Shown here piece by piece: positions 7,444-15,114 of a DNA stretch of 46,999 nt. A program made the translations under genes and the position numbers. The notes beneath the pieces were generated by a model. It was given only the letters and a program-made list of their open reading frames with translations, did not search any database and was not told where the DNA came from. Source of the DNA: Acidobacteriota bacterium (GTDB lineage Bacteria > Acidobacteriota > Terriglobia > Terriglobales > Acidobacteriaceae); the NCBI GenBank assembly GCA_021793405.1, contig JAJYSV010000029.1, positions 1-46,999 on the forward strand, written 5' to 3'. Within the stretch, counting starts at the first letter, position 1. Every line of letters starts with the position of its first letter.

Positions 7444-8760
7444 ATGAGAGTGCCTGCGATGCAGCTCGACCAGACAAAAAAGGCGAATGAGCATAAAGAA
7501 GGGTCGCAGGCCAAGGACTCCATCCTTGTGCATCTGTCGCTGCTTTTGGGCAGCGCGATCCTGGACGCGGCCGGTCACTCGCTCGGTCATGTGCGGGAGG
7601 TTGCGGTCACTCCGGGAGTGCGGGCATCGCTGGTCACGGAGTTGATCTGGGGCCGCAAGGACGAACTGCAGGCAGTCGCGCCAGCGGGACTGGAGCAGAT
7701 GTCTAACGGGACATTGCGGCTGCGTGGCGATGCCCACCCCAGAGCATTCAATATGGGCGAGCCGTTGCTGCTGCTGGATCGCGACCTGATGGATCAGCAG
7801 ATTATCGACGTGCATGGAAGAAAAGTTGTTCGCGTGAACGATGTCTCCTTGTTGTGGCTGCCGCAGGAAGGTGGCGGGGAAATGCGTGCCATTGAGGTGG
7901 AAGTAGGCACGCTGGGAGCGATGCGCCGGCTGCTAAAGGGAATTTTGACCAAGCGGGCGATTGAACGGCTGACGAAAAGGATTCCATCCCGTGCCATTCC
8001 CTGGGATTTTGTGGATCTGATTGAAGTCGATCCGGCGCGCCGCGTACGGCTGAAGATTTCGCATGAACGGCTGGCGCAATTCCATCCATCCGACCTGGCC
8101 GATATTCTAGAGGACCTCGCTCCAGTCCAGCGGAAAGCCATTTTCAATTCCTTGGATGAAGAAGTGGCTGCTGAGGCTCTGGAAGAAGTGGAACCCAAGC
8201 TGCAGAGGCAACTGCTCGAATCCATGGACTCCGAACGCGCTGCGGACATTATGGAAGAGATGGATCCCAGCGCGGCCGCCGATCTCTTAGCAGAGTTGCG
8301 CAAGGAGCGGTCGGAAGAAATCCTTGAAGAAATGGAGCCGGAGGAGCGGGAAGAAGTAAAAGAGCTTTTGGAATTCAGCGAGCATTCCGCCGCGGGCCGC
8401 ATGACAACCAAATATATCGCGGTGCCGGCGGACGCTAGCGTGGCCCAGGCAATCGAAGCGCTGCGCAATTTCGACGACGATCCCGAGACGGTGACGGAAA
8501 TTTACCTTGTAAGTGAAGCGGGAGTGCTGCTGGGTGTGGTTTCGCTGGCCAGGTTGTTGCTGGCGTTGCCGGAGAGCAAAGTCGCGGTGCTCAGCGAATC
8601 CCGCTTCGTCAGTTGTCCGTCGGGAATGCACGACAAGCAGGTCGCGGAACTGTTCGATCGCTATAACTTGTATGCTCTACCCGTGGTGGAAGAGCATAAC
8701 AAGCTGGTGGGAGTGGTGAACGTGGACCAGGTCATCGCTTTTATGCGGCAACAGGCGTAG
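7444..8760 (+). CDS. soluble MgtE-like protein (PRC-barrel-like + MgtE_N + CBS pair, no membrane domain)
   Basis: A 438-residue acidic, soluble protein. Order: two PRC-barrel-like segments (about residues 38-150; 'ILDAAGHSLGHVREVAV' and 'IIDVHGRKVVRVNDVSL'), an MgtE N-terminal superhelical domain (about 205-330; 'HPSDLADILEDL', repeated E/D-rich helices) and a CBS pair (about 330-438; 'GRMTTKYIAVPADASVAQAIEAL', 'LYALPVVEEHNKLVGVVN'). In MgtE channels this cytosolic module senses Mg2+ and gates the pore; here the pore domain is absent and the gene ends after the CBS pair. A divergent Nramp lies in the same run of genes. Start uncertain (ATG 7444 or 7459). Regulatory partner of a transporter is an inference. 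Confidence 0.8.
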   Translation: MRVPAMQLDQTKKANEHKEGSQAKDSILVHLSLLLGSAILDAAGHSLGHVREVAVTPGVRASLVTELIWGRKDELQAVAPAGLEQMSNGTLRLRGDAHPRAFNMGEPLLLLDRDLMDQQIIDVHGRKVVRVNDVSLLWLPQEGGGEMRAIEVEVGTLGAMRRLLKGILTKRAIERLTKRIPSRAIPWDFVDLIEVDPARRVRLKISHERLAQFHPSDLADILEDLAPVQRKAIFNSLDEEVAAEALEEVEPKLQRQLLESMDSERAADIMEEMDPSAAADLLAELRKERSEEILEEMEPEEREEVKELLEFSEHSAAGRMTTKYIAVPADASVAQAIEALRNFDDDPETVTEIYLVSEAGVLLGVVSLARLLLALPESKVAVLSESRFVSCPSGMHDKQVAELFDRYNLYALPVVEEHNKLVGVVNVDQVIAFMRQQA

Positions 8761-8777
8761 GCGAATCACACAACAGC

Positions 8778-9884
8778 ATGGAGAATCCGCGCACATCCCC
8801 GCCAGCGGTCCCCGGTTTGCGGATTCTGTACATCGCGCCGATGAATTATGGCTGGTACGGACTCTATCGCCAGCGCAGTCTGGAGCGGCTTGGCCACACG
8901 GTTTTCCCCATCGACATCATGCACTATGAGGGGCGCGGCAATCCTGTGCTGGCGCGGGTCCGCTATCGATTGCAGGTCGGTCGCACCGTTACCCGCATGA
9001 ATGAAGACGTGCTGCGCCTGGCGCGGGAGCATCGGGTGGATGCCGTGTGGTTCGACAAGCCGCTGTTTCTTCGCGCCGCCACGCTGCGCCAACTGCGGGC
9101 CATGGGCATCGCCACCATCGATTACATGATCGACAATCCCTTTGGACCGCGGCGCGATCCAGGATTTCGCCTGTACGTGCGCACGATTCCGGAGTACGAC
9201 CTGCATGTGCAGCAGAGGGATGTCAGCGTCCAGGCATATCTCGAGCGAGGCGCGCGCCGCGTGGTCAAGGTGCAGACGGCTTTCGAGCCGAGCGTACATT
9301 TTCCTCCGCCGGCAGGTTGGTCGGACAAGGACCGCACGCGGGAAGTTTCTTTTATTGGCACACCGTATGACGAACGACCGCAATTTCTGACCGATCTGTG
9401 GCGCAAATACAATGTACCGGTCGTGATTTCCGGTCCGCGCATCTGGACGCGCAAACTGGATCGCGCCGCGTTGGCTGCGCTTTATCCGCAACCGGACGAA
9501 CTGTACGATGCCGCGTACCGCGAAGGCATCTGGCGATCGAAGATCAATCTCAGCTTCCTGACGCACGGCAATCAGGATGAATACGCGCATAAGAGCTTTG
9601 AAATCGCGGCATGCGGCGGATTCCTGCTGGCAGAACGCTCCGCGGGACATAGCGAGCGTTTCAAAGAAGACGAAGAAGCGGTGTTCTTTTCCAGCCTGGA
9701 AGAGTGCGCTGAAAAGATTCGCCTTTATCTCGACGACGAACCGGCGCGGACCCGCATTGCGGCCGCGGGACAGCGCCGGGCTGTCTCCTGCGGATATGAC
9801 AATGACACGCAGCTCGCCAAGGTCCTGGATGTTGTAACGGAATTGCTGCCGCAAATTCGCGCCGGGAGCGGGCAGCCACAATGA
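8778..9884 (+). CDS. CgeB-like glycosyltransferase
   Basis: A 368-residue soluble protein resembling CgeB/DUF3880-type GT-B glycosyltransferases. N-terminal Rossmann start 'LRILYIAPMNYGWYG' (about residues 14-28). C-terminal half has 'EVSFIGTPYDERPQFL', 'KINLSFLTHG', and the family signature 'KSFEIAACGGFLLAE' followed by 'FKEDEEAVFFSSLEECAEKI'. Donor and acceptor cannot be read from sequence. It starts 17 nt after the MgtE-like gene and its TGA overlaps the next ATG (ATGA), so it is coupled to the GMC oxidoreductase. The three-gene set suggests glycan or glycoside modification. Confidence 0.75.
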   Translation: MENPRTSPPAVPGLRILYIAPMNYGWYGLYRQRSLERLGHTVFPIDIMHYEGRGNPVLARVRYRLQVGRTVTRMNEDVLRLAREHRVDAVWFDKPLFLRAATLRQLRAMGIATIDYMIDNPFGPRRDPGFRLYVRTIPEYDLHVQQRDVSVQAYLERGARRVVKVQTAFEPSVHFPPPAGWSDKDRTREVSFIGTPYDERPQFLTDLWRKYNVPVVISGPRIWTRKLDRAALAALYPQPDELYDAAYREGIWRSKINLSFLTHGNQDEYAHKSFEIAACGGFLLAERSAGHSERFKEDEEAVFFSSLEECAEKIRLYLDDEPARTRIAAAGQRRAVSCGYDNDTQLAKVLDVVTELLPQIRAGSGQPQ

Positions 9885-11521
9885 TCGTCGACCTCGAACG
9901 CGAGCAGGTTTTGCCCGAGTTCAACGCGGACGTGTGTGTTGTCGGCGCGGGGGCGGCAGGCATCGTGCTGGCTGCGGAGTTGGCGCGTCAAGGCAAGCGG
10001 GTGCTGTTGCTGGAAAGCGGCGGCGGCAAAGAGGAAGAGGTCATCCAGAGGCTGAACAAAGCCGAACGGACCGGTCAACCCTTGAAGGCGGTCCATCCGG
10101 GTCGCTTTCGCGCGCTGGGCGGGACAACCATACGGTGGGGCGGCCAGATTCAGGAGATGCAGGAGCAGGATTTCGAGTCCCATGCCGGAATTCCGGGCAG
10201 CGGCTGGCCGATTTCCAAGTCTGCTCTGGAGCCGTACTATCAGCGCGCGCTCCACGCCGAAGGTCTGTTGCCTGTGTTGCAGACCGATGGACAGGTGTGG
10301 CGGCAAATTGGAAGCATCGCGCCCGACTTTGGCGAATGGCTTGTCCCCTATTTCACCCGCTGGTGCCCGGAACCAAACTTCGCCCGCCTCTACCGCGACA
10401 CGCTTGCATCCCCAAATATCTGCGTAGTGTTGCACGCAACGGTTTGCGGGCTGTTGATGGATGTCGCGGGCGATGCTGTCACGAGCGTGCGCTGCCGGAA
10501 TTTCGCGGGCAACGAACAAGTCTTCAACGCTGCCAGTTACGTACTTTGCCTGGGAATGGTGGAGACTATCAACTTGCTGTTGCAGCCTTTGGCGAGCGGG
10601 CACATTGCCCCGTGGCAGCAAAATAAATGGCTAGGGCGGCATGTGCAAAGTCACATCGACTACAACGCCGCCCGGGTGGTCGCCATCGATCGAAAGAAGC
10701 TGGAGCGAGTGTTTCCCAATATCTATCTCAAGGGAAGAAAATATCATCCGAAGCTTCGCATCGCTGCCGAGCGGCAGCGCGAGGAAGGCATCCTCAACAT
10801 TGCCGGAGCGATTTCTTTCATCAGCATCGGGAACGTGGAACAGGATGTGCGCCAGATGAAGTCGGCGGCGCGGAACCTACTACGCGGCAACTGGTCGGCG
10901 ACCGGTGTGCGCGATACGATACCGGCATTGCGGCGGCTGCCTATCCTGCTGCAGTTGGCTTATAGCTTTTATGTCAGCCATCGCGCGTACTGGCCCAAGG
11001 ATGTCACGTATTGGTTACGGGTCCATTGCGAGCAGGAGCCGCTGTCGGCCAGCAGCATCACCCTGTTGCCGCAACGCGATGCGCTGGGAATGTTCCGCAG
11101 TCGCATCGATTGGCAGGTGTCGCCGCTGGAGTGGAAGACGATTCGGCGCTTTACAGAAATGGTTCAGAACGCATTGCAGACGGCGGGATTGGCGACACTG
11201 GAGCCGCAGCCGGAGTTGACGCTGGAAGATGGGTATCGCAGCGTGACGTTCGATGATAGTTACCACTGGATGGGCGGGACGCGCATGGCTACGAGCGCCG
11301 CCGAGGGCGTCGTCGATACCGACTTGAAGTTATTCGGCGTGAGGAATGCTTACGTATGCAGCGCTTCGCTCTATCCGACCTCCGGATTTGCGAACCCGGT
11401 GCATACCCTGCTGGCGCTGGCGATTCGTCTGGCCGATCATCTGGTGGTTGGTCTGTCCTGCAGCAACTTTCCGGCAACTGTTTCTGACGACGCTGCTCCG
11501 CGGGTGCGAGTCGATGCTTGA
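9881..11521 (+). CDS. GMC-family FAD-dependent oxidoreductase
   Basis: A 546-residue flavoprotein. Dinucleotide-binding 'VGAGAAG' at residues 21-27 with following 'VLLLESGGG', GMC signature-like 'RALGGTTIRWGGQ' near 78-90, and a C-terminal GMC domain with active-site candidates H462 ('YHWMGGTRMA') and N505 ('GFANPVHTL'). GMC enzymes oxidise alcohols or sugars; the substrate here is unknown. It overlaps the glycosyltransferase by 4 nt and the aldo/keto reductase by 8 nt (ATGCTTGA, 11514-11521). No signal peptide, so cytoplasmic. Confidence 0.8.
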   Translation: MIVDLEREQVLPEFNADVCVVGAGAAGIVLAAELARQGKRVLLLESGGGKEEEVIQRLNKAERTGQPLKAVHPGRFRALGGTTIRWGGQIQEMQEQDFESHAGIPGSGWPISKSALEPYYQRALHAEGLLPVLQTDGQVWRQIGSIAPDFGEWLVPYFTRWCPEPNFARLYRDTLASPNICVVLHATVCGLLMDVAGDAVTSVRCRNFAGNEQVFNAASYVLCLGMVETINLLLQPLASGHIAPWQQNKWLGRHVQSHIDYNAARVVAIDRKKLERVFPNIYLKGRKYHPKLRIAAERQREEGILNIAGAISFISIGNVEQDVRQMKSAARNLLRGNWSATGVRDTIPALRRLPILLQLAYSFYVSHRAYWPKDVTYWLRVHCEQEPLSASSITLLPQRDALGMFRSRIDWQVSPLEWKTIRRFTEMVQNALQTAGLATLEPQPELTLEDGYRSVTFDDSYHWMGGTRMATSAAEGVVDTDLKLFGVRNAYVCSASLYPTSGFANPVHTLLALAIRLADHLVVGLSCSNFPATVSDDAAPRVRVDA

Positions 11522-12503
11522 GAGAATTGCATTGCCCGGCGGCGGCCGCGCAAGCACTCGGCTTGGATTTGGCGGCTCGGGCCTGATGGGCGGTTTGAGC
11601 GAGCGGGAATCGCTGATTCTCTTAGAGACGGCGTTTGAAGCGGGAATTCGCCACTTCGATGTGGCGCCGTCCTATGGTCATGGCCAAGCGGAGCGATGCC
11701 TGGGAAAATTTTTGCGTGGGAAAACGGAGCAGGTCACGGTCACCACAAAATACGGTATCCTCCCACCCGCGCAGGCTGGTCTGCTGGGAGTTGCGCGGGG
11801 TATTATGCGCCCCGCCCTTCGACGGCTCCCCGCAGTCCGTAAGCGGGTGGCGCGGGCGGCGGCCGGGCTGAAGACCCAAGCGCGTTTTTCAGCGGACGAA
11901 GCGCGGCGATCGCTCGATCGCAGTTTGCGGCATCTAGGCATTGCTCGCGTCGATGTGTGGCTGCTGCATGAAGCGACGGCAGACAATCTCGACGATTCCG
12001 ACCTGTTGCCATTTCTTCAGAACATGCGGCAGCAGGGCCGCATAGGAATCTATGGAGTGGGTACAGAGCGCAGGCAGGTGGATGCAGTTTGGCAGAGGCA
12101 TCCCGGTTACTGTCCCGTGCTACAGTTCGAGTGGTCCGTACTGGATAACGAAGCCGAATTTCCCGGTGCATTTTTCATCCACCACCGCGCTGTTTCAGGA
12201 GCCATGGGTGCGATACAGAATGCCTTCGAGCGCAACGCTGAGATGTGCGGCCGCTGGTCGAATGCGGTGGATGCAAACCTGGCCGAGCCGCAAATTCTTG
12301 CCGCAGTTCTATTGCAGGCCGCTCTGGCATCAAATCCCAACAGCATGGTGTTGTTTTCCTCGCGCGTCCCGGCGCACATTCGTGCCAATGTTCGCGGCAT
12401 AGAAGATCCTGCATCGGTCGCTCGTGGGAAGCGTTTTCTGGAACTGGTCGCTGAAGGACGTGACTGGATGGGCGAACGGGCTGAAAAGGGCCCACGCACT
12501 TGA
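11514..12503 (+). CDS. aldo/keto reductase
   Basis: A 329-residue AKR-superfamily enzyme with the catalytic tetrad: D49 and Y54 ('FDVAPSYGHGQAE'), K79 ('TTKYG'), H152 ('LLHEA'). Between the Lys and the next strand there is a longer, Arg-rich insertion (about residues 84-125) than in typical AKRs. Start ATG 11514 lies inside the end of the GMC gene; the frame is open further upstream but there it only shadows that gene. Together with the glycosyltransferase and GMC enzyme it could interconvert an alcohol and a carbonyl on a sugar; this is inference. Confidence 0.8.
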   Translation: MLERIALPGGGRASTRLGFGGSGLMGGLSERESLILLETAFEAGIRHFDVAPSYGHGQAERCLGKFLRGKTEQVTVTTKYGILPPAQAGLLGVARGIMRPALRRLPAVRKRVARAAAGLKTQARFSADEARRSLDRSLRHLGIARVDVWLLHEATADNLDDSDLLPFLQNMRQQGRIGIYGVGTERRQVDAVWQRHPGYCPVLQFEWSVLDNEAEFPGAFFIHHRAVSGAMGAIQNAFERNAEMCGRWSNAVDANLAEPQILAAVLLQAALASNPNSMVLFSSRVPAHIRANVRGIEDPASVARGKRFLELVAEGRDWMGERAEKGPRT

Positions 12504-12507
12504 GGGT

Positions 12508-12560
12508 GCAGGTGCGGATGTTTACCACAATCGTGTACCCTGAAACATCCGGAGACCTGC
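12508..12560 (+). promoter_or_regulatory. leader inverted repeat enclosing the Nramp Shine-Dalgarno
   Basis: Nested perfect inverted repeats fill the gap between the aldo/keto reductase stop and the Nramp start. GCAGGT (12508-12513) pairs with ACCTGC (12555-12560), and GGATGTTT (12516-12523) pairs with AAACATCC (12543-12550). The apical part can add CAC/GTG. The Shine-Dalgarno GGAG (12551-12554) sits in the internal loop between the two helices, and ATG 12561 follows the last paired base. As RNA this would be a 14-bp interrupted hairpin able to limit ribosome access. A DNA operator is an alternative reading. Confidence 0.6.
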
Positions 12561-13802
12561 ATGAAGCGACGCTGGAAGACCCAATTCGTTTTGTTTCTTG
12601 CGGTCCTCGGGCCCGGCATTATTACCGCCAACGTCGATAACGACGCGGGCGGCATCCTGACCTATTCGCAGGCAGGCGCGCAGTTCGGCTACATGCTGTT
12701 GTGGACGATGATTCCCATCACGCTGGCGCTGGTTGTGGTGCAGGAGATGTGCGCGCGCATGGGCGCGGTGACGGGCAAGGGATTGAGCGACCTGATCCGC
12801 GAAGAATTCGGGCTGCGCATCACGTTCATCATGATGATCCTGCTGGTCATCGTGAATTTTGGCAATGTGATCGCCGAATTTTCCGGCATCGCCGGCAGCA
12901 TGCAGTTGTTTCACATCAGTAAATATATTTCCGTCCCCGTTTGCGCCACGCTGGTGTGGCTGCTGGTGGTCAAGGGCGACTACAAGGGCGTGGAAAAGAT
13001 ATTTTTGCTGGCCTCCGCTTTTTACATTGCGTACATTGCCGCGGGGGTTCTTGCCGGACCCGACTGGCATACCGCGCTGCTGGCCACGGTCAAACTTCCT
13101 CCGCGCCCGATTTGGCACAAATCGTCCTACATTTACATGGTCGTCGGAGTCATCGGTACGACCATCGCGCCATGGATGCAGTTTTATCTTCAGTCCTCTG
13201 TGGTCGAGAAGGGGATCAACGTCAAGCAGCTGGGGGCCTCGCGACTGGACGTAATAATCGGCTCGTTTTTTACCGACATTGTGGCCTGGTTCATCATTGT
13301 GGCCTGCGCGGCCACGCTGTTCGTGCATGGCCTGGGGGCGATTCAGGTACCGTCGGACGCGGCAGAAGCCATGAAGCCGCTGGCCGGGCAATATGCCTTC
13401 ATTCTGTTCGCGGCGGGGTTGTTCAATGCATCGTTGTTTGCCGCCTCCATCCTGCCGCTTTCGACCGCATATACGGTATGCGAAGGCATGGGGTTTGAAT
13501 CCGGTCTGGACAAGCGCTTCAGCGAAGCGCCCGCCTTCTACTGGCTGTATACGCTGCTGATCGCAGCCGGGGCCGGGGTGGTGTTGTGGCCGCACTTTCC
13601 GCTGGTGAAGGTGACGATCCTTTCGCAGGTGCTTAACGGCGTTCTGTTGCCTGTGGTGATGATCCTGATGCTGGTGCTGATCAACAAGCCGGAGCTGATG
13701 GGGAAGCACACGAATAACCGCTGGTTCAATGTCATTGCATGGGCCACGGCGATCATCGTGATCGGATTGTCGGTCGCGATGCTGTTTGCGCAAGGCAGCT
13801 AA
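12561..13802 (+). CDS. divergent Nramp/SLC11-family divalent cation transporter
   Basis: A 413-residue polytopic protein, about 11 membrane spans, that aligns with Nramp around TM1 ('GPGIITANVDNDAGG') and TM6 ('GVIGTTIAPWMQFYLQSS'). In TM1 the canonical metal-binding DPGN becomes D28-A-G-G31, so Asp stays but Asn is lost. In TM6 the canonical A-x-x-M-P-H becomes T200-T-I-A203-P-W, so the soft-metal Met is lost. Loss of that Met is a feature of Nramp-related Mg2+ transporters (NRMT), so Mn2+/Fe2+ should not be assumed. It is preceded by the leader hairpin (12508-12560). Its stop overlaps the convergent NUDIX stop by 4 bp. Confidence 0.8.
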   Translation: MKRRWKTQFVLFLAVLGPGIITANVDNDAGGILTYSQAGAQFGYMLLWTMIPITLALVVVQEMCARMGAVTGKGLSDLIREEFGLRITFIMMILLVIVNFGNVIAEFSGIAGSMQLFHISKYISVPVCATLVWLLVVKGDYKGVEKIFLLASAFYIAYIAAGVLAGPDWHTALLATVKLPPRPIWHKSSYIYMVVGVIGTTIAPWMQFYLQSSVVEKGINVKQLGASRLDVIIGSFFTDIVAWFIIVACAATLFVHGLGAIQVPSDAAEAMKPLAGQYAFILFAAGLFNASLFAASILPLSTAYTVCEGMGFESGLDKRFSEAPAFYWLYTLLIAAGAGVVLWPHFPLVKVTILSQVLNGVLLPVVMILMLVLINKPELMGKHTNNRWFNVIAWATAIIVIGLSVAMLFAQGS

Positions 13803-14242
13803 AGGATTTTTCCCTGCGCCAGATCGCGAATAAATTTGCGGTCGGCGGCGAGAAAATTGTACGCCGGCAGGTCGCGCAGCTCGGCCCATCGCATGTCCTG
13901 AAACACGCGGTTCTTCATTTCTCCTTCAAAGTGATACACAGCGAAAAATCGCAGGTGGATGGAGCCGCCATTGCGATAATTGTGCTGGACCTCTGTGATG
14001 TAGGGGCCGATCTGGGCGTCGATGCCCAGCTCTTCTTCCAACTCGCGGCGCAATGCCTGCTCGGGAGTTTCGCCCGGCTCGATTTTGCCGCCCGGAAACT
14101 CCCACTGCAGGCCCATGGCGGTGCCGGCTTTGCGCTGACAGATGAACACTTCCTTGCCTCGCAGAATCAATGCCGCGACGACGGCGCGCATGCGTGGTTT
14201 TTCCGGTTGGGACTGAGTAGCAACTTGGACTTCTGGTTCCAT
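13799..14242 (-). CDS. NUDIX hydrolase, MutT/8-oxo-dGTPase-like
   Basis: A 147-residue NUDIX protein with a complete box G-x5-E-x7-REL-x-EE-x-G at residues 51-73 ('GGKIEPGETPEQALRRELEE'). 'MRAVVAALILRGKEVFICQRK' before it and 'FPGGK' are typical of MutT-type enzymes that clean oxidised nucleotides; the exact substrate is unproven. ATG 14242 leaves a 20-nt gap after the upstream B12-binding-like gene. The frame extends to 14347, overlapping that gene, but the extra residues look unrelated, and an internal Met at residue 18 is another option. Last gene of a three-gene minus-strand operon. Confidence 0.75.
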   Translation of the reverse strand: MEPEVQVATQSQPEKPRMRAVVAALILRGKEVFICQRKAGTAMGLQWEFPGGKIEPGETPEQALRRELEEELGIDAQIGPYITEVQHNYRNGGSIHLRFFAVYHFEGEMKNRVFQDMRWAELRDLPAYNFLAADRKFIRDLAQGKIL

Positions 14243-14262
14243 CTCTTCATTAGGATAGTGAT

Positions 14263-15114
14263 TTATGGCAGGTTCCGCGAATCGGGAAGCGAAATCAGGC
14301 GCGGATGCGAGGGGAAGGAATTTGGATGTATGGCCGCGGCCAGACATGCCAGGCCCTGCAGTAATGGGTGAGCCGGCGTGTTGAGAAACTCATCCGGAAT
14401 GCAATAGACGCGGCCTTGCGCCACCGCGCGCAAAGATTGCCAGCCCCGCTGCTCGATGACGCGCGCGAGCGGCACACGATCGCCAGCGCCGCACCAGGCG
14501 AAAATTAAAATGTCCGGGTCCGTGGCCGCGACTGCGTCGGCCGTGGTAGATTTTCCTGCTTCTCCAACAAAGTTGCCTCCGGCGGCTTCTACCAGTTCCC
14601 TGACCCAGGGTTGCGAATGGATGAGAGGCTTGCCCCACTCTTCGCAATACACGCGTGGTTTGTTGCGGCAATTTTCCGCTTGCGTGCGAACTGCCTCAAT
14701 GTTCGTCAGGATTTCCGCAATCAATTCTTCGCCGCGATCCGAGGCATGAACGACCGAGGCCAGCAGGCGAATATCCGCGAGAATATCGGCGAGTGTATGG
14801 GGCGCCAGCGCCAGAACCGGGCAACCGGCGCGCAGAATGGCGGCCAGAGATTCCATTCGATAGGGAACCGATGCAAGCACCAGGTTGGGTCGGACGCCCA
14901 GTAATTCTTCCATGGTGGAGGACCATAAGTCGGCAATCACTGTCAGCCCACGTGATTCAAGTTCCGGCAAAGCTTCCACGCAATAGCGGGTGCAGGCGAC
15001 CAGATTATTCAGGCGGCCTAGGCGGTCCAGGATCAGCGTGATGCTGGGCTGAAGAGAGGCGATGCGGAATGGAGAAGACGGGCCGCCGGACTGAACGTCT
15101 CTAGGCTCGGACAT
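14263..15114 (-). CDS. cobalamin-binding-like (BtuF-type) protein without signal peptide
   Basis: A 283-residue protein of the helical-backbone metal-receptor/BtuF type: 'RIASLQPSITLILDRLGRLNNLVACTRYC' region near residues 17-46, 'RPNLVLAS', 'HTLADILADIRLLASVV', 'RVYCEEWGKPL', 'ADAVAATDPDILIFAWCG', 'VYCIPDEFLN'. The family normally binds vitamin B12 in the periplasm, but the N-terminus (MSEPRD...) has no signal peptide or lipobox. Start ATG 15114 overlaps the HAD gene stop by one base (TGATG). No btuC/D genes are nearby, so an intracellular binding or regulatory role is possible. Confidence 0.7.
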   Translation of the reverse strand: MSEPRDVQSGGPSSPFRIASLQPSITLILDRLGRLNNLVACTRYCVEALPELESRGLTVIADLWSSTMEELLGVRPNLVLASVPYRMESLAAILRAGCPVLALAPHTLADILADIRLLASVVHASDRGEELIAEILTNIEAVRTQAENCRNKPRVYCEEWGKPLIHSQPWVRELVEAAGGNFVGEAGKSTTADAVAATDPDILIFAWCGAGDRVPLARVIEQRGWQSLRAVAQGRVYCIPDEFLNTPAHPLLQGLACLAAAIHPNSFPSHPRLISLPDSRNLP

